From positions 62,001 through 126,000 of the forward strand of contig NZ_JAKSYJ010000102.1 of NCBI RefSeq assembly GCF_022829365.1: DNA of 64,000 nt, read 5' to 3'. Shown here piece after piece: positions 47,905 to 55,671 of the stretch (position 1 is the stretch's first letter; every line of letters begins with the position of its first letter). The notes below the pieces were generated by a model. The model was given only the letters and a program-made list of their open reading frames with translations. It made no database searches and was not told the DNA's origin. The position numbers were made by a program, and so were the translations under genes. The DNA is from Methylobacterium sp. J-077. GTDB lineage: Bacteria; Pseudomonadota; Alphaproteobacteria; Rhizobiales; Beijerinckiaceae.

Positions 47905-48924
47905 ATGGCACGGGTTGCAGTCGTTACCGGAGGGAGTGCCGGAATCGGGCTCGCGACCGCCCATCGCTTCGCCGCCGACGGATGGTCGGTGGCGGTGATC
48001 GCACGCGATCCCGGGCGGTTGGCCGCCGCCGAGCGGGCGCTCGCCGCCTATGGTCAACCGGTCCTGTCGATCGTGGCCGACGTCGCCGATGCGGAAGCCG
48101 TCGACGCGGCTGCCGCACGGGTGGAGGCCGAACTCGGGCCGATCCGCGCCTGGGTGAACAACGCCATGTCGACCGTGGTGAACCCGGCCGACCAGATCGC
48201 CCCGGACGAGTACCGGCGGGTCACCGAGACCACCTATCTCAGCCAGGTCTACGGCACCCTGGCGGCGCTCAGGTACATGAAGCGGCGCAACCGCGGCGCG
48301 ATCATTCAGGTCTCCTCGGGCCTCGCGATCCGGGCGGCGCCGCTACAGGCGCCCTATTGCGCAGCCAAGTTCGCGGTCTCCGGCTTCACCGACGCCCTGC
48401 GCTGCGAATTGCTGCACGACGACGTCGCCGTCAGCCTCAGCGTGGTCTACCTGCCGGCGGTGAACACGCCGCAATTCAACTGGGCGCGCAACCGCACCGG
48501 CCATCGCCAATACGCCCCGGACCCGGTCTTCGACCCCCGGCTCTGCGCCGAGGCGATCGTCTACGCGGTCGAACACCCGCGCCGGGAGGTCTGGGTCGGG
48601 CGCTCTTCGATGATGATGGCAGCGGCGCAGGCGCTCGCCCCGGCCTTCGCCGACCGCAAGGCCGCCTCAATGTGGTCGGCCCAGCTGTCCGACACGACGA
48701 TCCCGGATATGGCCGGAAACCTCTACGACCCGGTGCCGGGCGATGTCGGCATCGACGGGCGGTTCACCGACCGGATGAAGACCACCCGTGGCGAGTTTGT
48801 CACCAGCCGCACCCGGGACGCGGTGGTCGGCGGTCTCGCCGGGCTCGCGCTCCTGGGGCTCGCTGGCGCCGCCGTGGCGGCGACCCGTCCGGGGCGGGCT
48901 GCGCGGCGCCATCGGATTCGCTAG
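47905..48924 (+). CDS. short-chain dehydrogenase/reductase with C-terminal membrane tail
   Basis: 339 residues. NAD(P)-binding VTGGSAGIGLATAHRF, NNA motif (VNNAMST), and the catalytic Ser/Tyr/Lys set: SSGLAI and YCAAK. After residue 255 there is a C-terminal extension that ends in a hydrophobic helix (VVGGLAGLALLGLAGAAVAA), unusual for the family, so it may be membrane-attached. Substrate unknown. Confidence 0.9.
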   Translation: MARVAVVTGGSAGIGLATAHRFAADGWSVAVIARDPGRLAAAERALAAYGQPVLSIVADVADAEAVDAAAARVEAELGPIRAWVNNAMSTVVNPADQIAPDEYRRVTETTYLSQVYGTLAALRYMKRRNRGAIIQVSSGLAIRAAPLQAPYCAAKFAVSGFTDALRCELLHDDVAVSLSVVYLPAVNTPQFNWARNRTGHRQYAPDPVFDPRLCAEAIVYAVEHPRREVWVGRSSMMMAAAQALAPAFADRKAASMWSAQLSDTTIPDMAGNLYDPVPGDVGIDGRFTDRMKTTRGEFVTSRTRDAVVGGLAGLALLGLAGAAVAATRPGRAARRHRIR

Positions 48925-49060
48925 ACAATCCTGGTTTCAAAAGGTCGTCGACCTTTCGCGGGTCCAGAGCAGAGCTCTGGTGTTTCGGAAGTTCCACCCC
49001 CGAACCCCGCCAAAGGGCCGAGCCCTTCGGGAACCCGGGACCATTCGCCAGGAGAAGTTC
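48925..49060. repeat. block of three short palindromes (intergenic repeat)
   Basis: Perfect palindromes: AAAGGTCG-T-CGACCTTT (48940-48956), CCAGAG...CTCTGG (48964-48980) and AAGGGC-CGA-GCCCTT (49013-49027). The layout is typical of intergenic mosaic elements in methylobacteria. It separates the SDR gene from the MBL-fold gene. Confidence 0.6.
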
Positions 49061-49066
49061 TAGACG

Positions 49067-49942
49067 ATGCCCGGCTATCTGCCCTTCGCGGGCGCCCTGA
49101 AGCTGCCCGCCTATACCTGCGACAATTGCGGGTTCTGGCAGCGCCATTTCGAGGTGCCGCCCTCCTGCCCGCTCTGCCTCGACGCCCGCCACGTGGTGCC
49201 CCAGGACGGCTGGCGGTTCCGCACGACCCGGGAGGCGCAGGACGCCTTCCCATGCCACTGGCAGGAGCTGGAACCGGGCGTCTGGCGGTTCTGGAACGAG
49301 CCGGTCTCGGGCATCGGCCCCTCCGCCTACCTGATCCAGACCGAAAACGGGAATATGGGCTTCGAGGGCTGCCCGGTCTTCAGCGAGGCCGCCCTCGACC
49401 AGATCGAGCGGCTCGGCGGCCTGAAGGTGCTCTCGGCCTCGCACCCGCATGCCTACGGAGCGTTGACGCAGCTCCAGGACCGGTTCGACCCGGAGCTGTG
49501 CCTGCCCGCCGCAGATTTCATCTGGAGCGCGGCACTTCAGGTGAGCTGGCCCTACGACGATTTCCTCGAGCCTCTGCCCGGCCTGGAGCTGCATCGCACC
49601 GCGGGGCATTTCGACGGTCATGCTATCCTGTACGACCGGGCGCGAAGGATCTGTTTCTGCGGCGATGCGCTGAAGTTCGAGCTGGACCCGGCCGATCCGC
49701 GCCGGGCCACCACGATCTCGGCCCACAAGGCCTTCGTGCGCGGCGTACCGCTCACCCCGGGCGAGTTGCGCCGCTACCGCGACGTGTTCGAGCGCCTCGA
49801 CTTCACCCAGACATGGACGCCGTTCGAGCCCGCACGCAATTGCGGCCGGCGCGAGGTTCTGGCGCTGCTGGATCAGTTGCTGAGCGGCCGCGCGCATGCC
49901 GCGCCGGTACCGCTCGACAGCCTGCCGGTTCAGGGGCGGTAG
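49067..49942 (+). CDS. zinc-ribbon plus metallo-beta-lactamase-fold protein
   Basis: 291 residues. N-terminal Cys18, 21, 34 and 37 (CDNC...CPLC) form a zinc ribbon; the rest is an MBL-type fold: SHPHAYGAL in the place of the HxHxDH motif (two His kept, Asp and last His lost), TAGHFDGHA, and FCGDAL with the bridging Asp. The active site is therefore only partly intact and may bind metal without hydrolysis or use an altered site. Its end overlaps the nitrile hydratase activator gene on the other strand by 13 bases. Confidence 0.75.
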   Translation: MPGYLPFAGALKLPAYTCDNCGFWQRHFEVPPSCPLCLDARHVVPQDGWRFRTTREAQDAFPCHWQELEPGVWRFWNEPVSGIGPSAYLIQTENGNMGFEGCPVFSEAALDQIERLGGLKVLSASHPHAYGALTQLQDRFDPELCLPAADFIWSAALQVSWPYDDFLEPLPGLELHRTAGHFDGHAILYDRARRICFCGDALKFELDPADPRRATTISAHKAFVRGVPLTPGELRRYRDVFERLDFTQTWTPFEPARNCGRREVLALLDQLLSGRAHAAPVPLDSLPVQGR

Positions 49943-50253
49943 AGCGGATCGTTCTGGAGCCGGATCGGCTGGCCGTGCGGTGTCGCCGCGGCGGCCCGCA
50001 GGAACGCTTCGGTGCGCGCCGCGACGCTCTCGGAGGCCGCGACCCCGCGCTCGGCCAGGATCGTTTCCAGGGTGGCGAGCCAGGCGCCGTAATCGGCCGC
50101 CTGCTCGGGACCATCCGCTGGCCGGATCGCCCGGCCGAGGCGGTCGGCCCACTCCGCCCAGGTGAACAGGCCGGCCTCCTGCAGGGACACCACCAGGGCG
50201 AAGACCTGCGCCTCCCAGGGTGCCGCGAAGGTTTTGGGTGACGGGGTACTCAC
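49930..50253 (-). CDS. nitrile hydratase accessory (activator) protein
   Basis: 107 residues starting at a GTG that overlaps the beta-subunit stop (GTGA). Conserved core: FAAPWEAQVFALVVSL and WAEWADRLGRAI, as in the 14-kDa activator family of nitrile hydratases, which help insert cobalt into the alpha subunit. Follows the beta gene, as in alpha-beta-activator operons. It ends inside the convergent zinc-ribbon gene's last codons. Confidence 0.88.
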   Translation of the reverse strand: MSTPSPKTFAAPWEAQVFALVVSLQEAGLFTWAEWADRLGRAIRPADGPEQAADYGAWLATLETILAERGVAASESVAARTEAFLRAAAATPHGQPIRLQNDPLYRP

Positions 50254-50909
50254 ACCGGCTCCAGATAGGGTTCGAACGCCGCCACCGTGACGATCCCGCC
50301 GGGGTCGCCGCTCTCGCCCCATAGCTCCAGCGCCGTGAAGCTGACGGTGTACAGCCAGGTCGGGTTTTCGCCCGCTCCGTAGGCGTTGGTGTCGGGAAAG
50401 ACGAAGGCGCCGTCGACCCGCACGACCCGGCCCTGCTTCCCGCGGACGTAACGCGGCAGTCTCGTATGCCCGGTCGGATGCCGGTTCCGGGCGATGACCG
50501 CATCCCCGACCGCGAAGCGGGCGGGCGCGGTGGGCTCTCGGCTGCTCGGGAAGCCGGCCCGGAAGCGCGCCTCCAGGCCATCGCGCGCCAGGACCCGCGC
50601 CACCGGCGTGGCCGGCGCGGAGGTGCGCCCCGCCGCGATCTCGTCGCGTGTCGCGAGGCCCGTGGCCGCGACCTGCTTCTCCAGGGCCGCCAGCCAGATC
50701 TCGTAGTAGCTCGACGCGAGATACTGGGCCGGCGGCAGCGATTCCCGGTTGGCGCGGCTGCCGTCCAGATTCCAGGCGCCGGTGTAGCCCATGGCCATCG
50801 CCAGCGCGAAGACCCGACGTTCCCATTCGGCATGAAACACCGGCTCGTCCGGCTCCGGCACCACCGGCCCGAAGCCGTGCGCGCCGCCGAGGTCCTGGGC
50901 GCCGTTCAT
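50250..50909 (-). CDS. nitrile hydratase beta subunit
   Basis: 219 residues from the ATG at 50909 that overlaps the alpha stop (ATGA). Hallmarks: [16 protein letters not shown] at the start, [16 protein letters not shown], and an SH3-like C-terminal barrel with [26 protein letters not shown]. With alpha it forms the enzyme that hydrates nitriles to amides. An amidase gene 1.6 kb away would take the amide on to acid and ammonia. Confidence 0.95.
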   Translation of the reverse strand: MNGAQDLGGAHGFGPVVPEPDEPVFHAEWERRVFALAMAMGYTGAWNLDGSRANRESLPPAQYLASSYYEIWLAALEKQVAATGLATRDEIAAGRTSAPATPVARVLARDGLEARFRAGFPSSREPTAPARFAVGDAVIARNRHPTGHTRLPRYVRGKQGRVVRVDGAFVFPDTNAYGAGENPTWLYTVSFTALELWGESGDPGGIVTVAAFEPYLEPV

Positions 50910-51565
50910 ACCGGCATCTCCGGCGGGCTCGGCGGGACCGATCCGGGCAGGCCCGTGCCGATCATCGCGTCGCGGGTGACGAGGGCAGCCAGGGCCGCCT
51001 CGGAGAACCCTTCGGTGTTCGCGGGACGCATCGGCAGGACCATGTACCGGGTCTCGGCGGTGGAATCCCAGACGGTGATCCGGGTGGTCTCCGGGATCGT
51101 CACCCCGAACTCGGCCAGCACGCCGCGCGGGTCGATCACCGCCCGGGCGCGGTAGGGCGGCGCCTTGTACCAGACCGGCGGCAGGCCGAGCACCGGCCAG
51201 GGGTAGCAGGAGCAGAGCGTGCACACGACAAGGTTGTGGGTCTCGGGGGTGTTGGCCACCACCACCATATGCTCGCCGCCCCGGCCGCCGATGCCGAGCT
51301 CGGCGATCGTCGGCGTGGCGTCGGCCAGGAGCCGCGCCCGGTAATCGGGATCGACCCAGGCCCGGGCCACCACCCGGGCGCCGGCATGCGGCCCGACCTT
51401 GGTCTCGTAGAGCTCGACCAGGACGTCGAGGGCGGCCGGGTCGATATAGCCCTTCTCGGTCAGCAGGGATTCCAACGCCCGCACCCGCGCCTCGACGGGC
51501 GAAAGATCGCTACCGTGCGGATGGCCATGCCCGTGCAAGTGGTCGTGTGCGTGATCGTGGCTCAT
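50906..51565 (-). CDS. nitrile hydratase alpha subunit, cobalt-type motif, His-rich tail
   Basis: 219 residues from the ATG at 51565 (AGGAGAG upstream; an earlier in-frame start at 51616 has no such site). The metal claw VVCTLCSCY (Cys115, 118, 120) has Thr at the second position, the pattern of cobalt enzymes. Residues 3-17 have histidine at every second position (eight His, [18 protein letters not shown]), which may bind cobalt or nickel. Gene order alpha-beta-activator. Cytoplasmic. Its promoter shares a 197-base gap with the divergent sigma-factor gene. Confidence 0.94.
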   Translation of the reverse strand: MSHDHAHDHLHGHGHPHGSDLSPVEARVRALESLLTEKGYIDPAALDVLVELYETKVGPHAGARVVARAWVDPDYRARLLADATPTIAELGIGGRGGEHMVVVANTPETHNLVVCTLCSCYPWPVLGLPPVWYKAPPYRARAVIDPRGVLAEFGVTIPETTRITVWDSTAETRYMVLPMRPANTEGFSEAALAALVTRDAMIGTGLPGSVPPSPPEMPV

Positions 51566-51762
51566 CCCGCTCTCCTGACGATCGGTATTCTGCACCGGCG
51601 CATCGCTCACGGCCACTCCCGTTGCGATGTATCAATCATGATCGCAGCGGATTGCGCGATTCTCCGGTTTTCTCGGGCGTGTTTGGCATCGGTTCAGATT
51701 TGGGACTTTACCGACGTTAGAGCAATTCCAGTATACCAGGCTGCCGAGACCAGGATACGCGC

Positions 51763-52464
51763 ATGACCGACGACAAGGCGACGGAGGCGGAAGGCACAGG
51801 GCGAAGCGGCGCGACGGGCTACGCCGCGATCATCGGCCAGCACCTCGCCCTGCCGATCCGGGACTATTTTCGGGTCGTCGAGCAGGAGCCGCTACCGACC
51901 CAGCTCGCCGGCCTCGTCGAGCGGTTCGAGGCCGCTTTGGCGGCGCACGGCCAGGTCGTGGCGTTCGATTTCCGCAGCGACATCATCAAGGCGCTCCCGG
52001 CCCTGCGCACCTTCGCGCTCTCGCTGGTGGGCGACGTCAGCCGGGCCGACGACCTCGTGCAGGAGACCTTCGTGAAGGCCTGGGCCAACCAGGCACGGTT
52101 CCGGCCCGGGACGAACTTCACCGCCTGGCTGTTCACGATCCTGCGCAATCAGTTCTACTCGGAGTTGCGCAAGAACCGGCGCGAGATCGAGGACGTGGAC
52201 GGCACCCATGCCGGCCAGATGACCAGCCTGTCGGACCAAGAGGATGCCAGCACCCTCAAGGTCGTGTGGAAGCAGCTCGGCACTCTGCCGGCGGCGCAGC
52301 GGCAGGCGCTTCTGCTGGTCGGCGCCGAGGGTCACACCTACGAGGAGGCGGCGAGCAAGCTCGGCTGCCAGGTCGGCACGGTGAAGAGCCGGGTCAGCCG
52401 GGCGCGATCCTCGCTGCTCGATACGCTGGGCGTGGTGGTCGCGGGCCAAGCCCCGGCGGCGTGA
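51763..52464 (+). CDS. ECF sigma factor with an N-terminal NepR-like segment (EcfG-type)
   Basis: 233 residues. Residues about 65-225 are an ECF sigma factor: LVQETFVKAWANQARFRPG (region 2, promoter melting) and EGHTYEEAASKLGCQVGTVKSRVSRAR (region 4). Residues about 22-58 (IGQHLALPIRDYFRVVEQEP and LPTQLAGLVERF) match the anti-sigma protein NepR, which in the general stress response binds EcfG until PhyR removes it. So the sigma factor appears fused to its own inhibitor. I saw no PhyR or separate NepR gene nearby, and no copy of the GGAAC/CGTT promoter before it. Confidence 0.82.
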   Translation: MTDDKATEAEGTGRSGATGYAAIIGQHLALPIRDYFRVVEQEPLPTQLAGLVERFEAALAAHGQVVAFDFRSDIIKALPALRTFALSLVGDVSRADDLVQETFVKAWANQARFRPGTNFTAWLFTILRNQFYSELRKNRREIEDVDGTHAGQMTSLSDQEDASTLKVVWKQLGTLPAAQRQALLLVGAEGHTYEEAASKLGCQVGTVKSRVSRARSSLLDTLGVVVAGQAPAA

Positions 52465-52488
52465 GGGGACGGTGAATACGGAGCCCGG

Positions 52489-53880
52489 TCAGACGGGAGC
52501 CCGCCGCAGATGCCAGTCGGTCGCCCGCTGGTAGGCCTGGCCGATCCGCAGGGCCATCGCCTCGTCGTAGCCCCGGCAGACGATCTGAAGTGAGAGCGGC
52601 AGCCCGGCGGCGGTGAACCCGTCCGGCAGAGCCAGCGCGCAGAGATCCAGAAGGTTGCCGAAGCGGGTGAACCGCGAGGGCAGATGCGCCTCGTCGACCT
52701 CGGCGAGCGCCACGGCGGCGGATTCCGTCGTCGGCGTCAGCAGGGCGTCGATCCCCTCCAGGGCGGCGGCATAGGCGACCTTCATCGCGGCGCGGCGCTG
52801 AAGCGTGCCGAGATACTCTTGAGCCGAGACTTTGGCGCCGGCCAGAATCCGGGCCCGAACGGCGTCGCCGAGCTGCGAGGCCGGGTCCTCGGCGAGCGCG
52901 CCGTTGACGAAATAGGCCTCGGCGTTGGTGATCCCGCTCATCGCCACGCAGTCGCTGAACCGGAATGGCAGGGCGACATCGACGATCTCGGCCCCCTGGC
53001 GGGCCAGGAGGTCGAGGGCGGAATCGTAGGCCGCCAGCATGTCGGCGGCGACGCCCTCCCGCTCGGCCGCCGGCATCCGCCCGAGCCGCAGGCCGCGCAC
53101 GCCGCGGTTCAGGGTCGACCAGGGCGCGTCCGGGGCGATCCCCCGGGTGGCGGGATCGAGGGGGTCGGGGCCGGAGATCGCCTCGTAGAGGAGCGCGGCA
53201 TCCTCGACGGTGCGGGCGAGCGGACCGGGGGTATCGAGCGTCGTCGAGAGCGGCACGATCCCCCAGGTCGAGACCCGCCCGACCGTGACCTTCAGGCCGG
53301 TCAGACCGCAGAAGGCGGCGGGCAGGCGCACCGAGCCGCCGGTGTCGGTGCCGATTCCCCAGGGCGCCATCCGGGCCGCCACCGCCACCCCGGTGCCGCT
53401 GCTCGACCCGCCAGGGGTGCGCGGCGTCTCAGGATCCCAGGGATTCCAAGGCGTGCCGAGATGCTGGTTGGTGCCCCAGCCGCCATAGGCGAACTCCACC
53501 GTGTGGGTCTTGCCCAGCACGATCATGCCCTGCGCGATCAGCCGCCGGGCGATGGTCGCGGTGCGCGCGGCCCGCCGCGCCCGGTGGGCGGCCGAGCCGC
53601 CCATGGTGATCCGGCCGTCTAGGTCGATCAGGTCCTTGAGCACCACCGGCACGCCGTGCAGCGGTCCGACCGCATGGCCGGAGCGGATCGCCCGGTCGGC
53701 GCCCTCGGCGGCCAAGCGCGCATCGGCGGCAAACACCTCCGTGAAAGCCTGGAGTTTCGGCTCCAATTGCCCGACTCGGCCGAGCAGCGCGTCGACCGCG
53801 TCCACCGGCGAGAGTGTCTTCGATCCGATCGCCTGGGCGAGTTCGGCCGCGGAGGCGTCGACGAGATCAAGATCTGCCAT
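52489..53880 (-). CDS. amidase signature family hydrolase
   Basis: 463 residues from the ATG at 53880. Catalytic Lys82 in VVLKDLIDL, the cis-Ser in GGSSSGTG (159-161) and the nucleophile Ser183 in GTDTGGSVR are all present, so it should hydrolyse amides to acids. It is 5 bases downstream of the binding-protein gene and convergent with the sigma-factor gene. Substrate class unknown; nitrile-derived amides are a natural guess. Confidence 0.93.
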   Translation of the reverse strand: MADLDLVDASAAELAQAIGSKTLSPVDAVDALLGRVGQLEPKLQAFTEVFAADARLAAEGADRAIRSGHAVGPLHGVPVVLKDLIDLDGRITMGGSAAHRARRAARTATIARRLIAQGMIVLGKTHTVEFAYGGWGTNQHLGTPWNPWDPETPRTPGGSSSGTGVAVAARMAPWGIGTDTGGSVRLPAAFCGLTGLKVTVGRVSTWGIVPLSTTLDTPGPLARTVEDAALLYEAISGPDPLDPATRGIAPDAPWSTLNRGVRGLRLGRMPAAEREGVAADMLAAYDSALDLLARQGAEIVDVALPFRFSDCVAMSGITNAEAYFVNGALAEDPASQLGDAVRARILAGAKVSAQEYLGTLQRRAAMKVAYAAALEGIDALLTPTTESAAVALAEVDEAHLPSRFTRFGNLLDLCALALPDGFTAAGLPLSLQIVCRGYDEAMALRIGQAYQRATDWHLRRAPV

Positions 53881-53885
53881 CGGGA

Positions 53886-55487
53886 TCACTGCACGCTGAC
53901 GAGGGTGAGATCGACGAACCAGGATTGCGGGGAGACGAAGCCGTGAATCTTCTTCGACATCCCGCGCGGGTTGAGGTCGTGCACGATGAACAACCAGGGC
54001 GGATTGTCCACCAGCCGCTCGTGGGCGAGCGCCGTCTGTGCGTCGATCACCTTCGTGTCGCTGGTCTCGGCGAGCGCCTTGAGGGCGGCGTCGAATTGAT
54101 CGTCCTTCCAGTTCGGGAAGTTGAAGCCGCCGGGCGGGAACCGGTCGCCGGCGAAGTAGCGCGCCATCACGCTGGGGTCGGACGACGGTGAGGAGACGTT
54201 CAGCGCCATCGAGCCCTGAAGGCTCGACGCGTCCGGGAGGGCGCGGCTGGAATTCAGCAGCACCTGCCACTCGACCACGTTGAAGCTGAGCTCGACGTTG
54301 CAGGCCTGCTTCAGGTTCTCCTGCAGGTACTCGTTCATCGGCATTGGCAGCATCTGGCCCGAGCCCGAGGACGAGATCATCACCTTGAGGCTGAGGGGCT
54401 TCTTTTCCGAGTAGCCGGCCTCGGCCAGCAGCGCCTTGCCCTTGGCGGCGTCGAAGCCGTAGCGGTTCTTCGGCGATCCGAAATTCGGGTCCTTGTCGTT
54501 GAGCCAGCCGGAGGCCGGCTCGGCCGTGCCGTTGAGCAGCTCGACGATGCCGGCCCGGTCGACGCAATAGTTCAACGCCTGGCGGACGCGCACGTCCTTC
54601 AGCGGGCTGTCCTTGGCGCCGATGTTGAAGATGTAGGGCCAGACATGCGGGTAGGAGCCCATGGTGATGGCGAAGCCCGCCTGCTTCAGGGACGGGATCG
54701 CGTCCGGCGCCGGCACCTCGATCCAGTCGACCTGCCCCGACCGCAGGGCCGCGACCCGGGCATTCGCCTCCGGGATCGGCATCAGCCGGACCTTGTCGAC
54801 CTTGGCCATCCGGCCCGGGTCCCAGTAGCCGTCGAACTTGGCGAGATCGACCGATTCCCGCGGGACGACGCGGGTGATCTTGAACGGGCCGGTGCCGGCG
54901 GCCGGCAGCGCCGCCACCTTGGCCCAGTCCCGCCCCGCCGTCTCGAAGGATTTCGGCGAGGTGAACAGCAGATAGACCACCATGTCGGGGAAGTACGACG
55001 CGACCTGCGTGGTCGTGATCTGCACGGTGGCATCGTCGATCTTCCTGTACGTGCCGACCAGAGGCGCTCGGGCGCGGGAGATGCCGGCTCCCTGCGGCTC
55101 GAATTGCGGGCTGTCGTTCTTGAAGTAGCGGTCGAGGTTCCAAATCACCGCGTCGGCGTTGAATGGGCTGCCGTCATGGAAGCTGACGCCCTGGCGCAGG
55201 TGGAAGGTCCAGACTTTCTTGTCGTTCGGGTCCTGCTCCCAGCGCTCGGCGAGCGCCGGGACGATGCCGGCGAGCTTGTCAGTGTGCTTCAGGTCCCACT
55301 GCACCAGACCTTCGAAGATCGGGTAGCCGAGGAAGCGCATGCCCTCGAAGCCGTTGTTCGGCATCCCCGTGGCCGTGGGAATGTCGGAGGCGGTCATGGC
55401 GATGCGCAGCGCGCTCTCGGCCTGTGCCGCAGGGGTGAGGGCCAGGGAACCGGCGACGGAGACGGCAAGCAGGCGGCGCAGTTTCAT
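53886..55487 (-). CDS. periplasmic peptide/solute-binding protein (SBP_bac_5)
   Basis: 533 residues from the ATG at 55487, signal peptide MKLRRLLAVSVAGSLALTPAAQA. Family pattern: WEQDPNDKKVWTFHLRQGVSFHDG, GTGPFKI and YNIGAKDSPLKDVRVRQALN-like IFNIGAKDSPLKDVRVRQA. It binds di/oligopeptides or other solutes for an ABC importer. No permease or ATPase gene is next to it, so it must share a transporter or be a sensor. The amidase gene follows in the same operon. Confidence 0.92.
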   Translation of the reverse strand: MKLRRLLAVSVAGSLALTPAAQAESALRIAMTASDIPTATGMPNNGFEGMRFLGYPIFEGLVQWDLKHTDKLAGIVPALAERWEQDPNDKKVWTFHLRQGVSFHDGSPFNADAVIWNLDRYFKNDSPQFEPQGAGISRARAPLVGTYRKIDDATVQITTTQVASYFPDMVVYLLFTSPKSFETAGRDWAKVAALPAAGTGPFKITRVVPRESVDLAKFDGYWDPGRMAKVDKVRLMPIPEANARVAALRSGQVDWIEVPAPDAIPSLKQAGFAITMGSYPHVWPYIFNIGAKDSPLKDVRVRQALNYCVDRAGIVELLNGTAEPASGWLNDKDPNFGSPKNRYGFDAAKGKALLAEAGYSEKKPLSLKVMISSSGSGQMLPMPMNEYLQENLKQACNVELSFNVVEWQVLLNSSRALPDASSLQGSMALNVSSPSSDPSVMARYFAGDRFPPGGFNFPNWKDDQFDAALKALAETSDTKVIDAQTALAHERLVDNPPWLFIVHDLNPRGMSKKIHGFVSPQSWFVDLTLVSVQ

Positions 55488-55671
55488 CGGATCCCGTTCG
55501 TCGACGTTGCGGGCCGCCACCGGCAAATCCCGCGCCAGATCATGCCATAGTCCCTGCGGCTGGCGGTCGGATGATGGCGCGTTTCGGCTCTTGCGCTCGG
55601 GACGGCCTGCGCCACGATAATAAAGAATGCGAGTCGCCGGCCGCCTGAGCCGGACCGAGAGGGAGCTGCCC

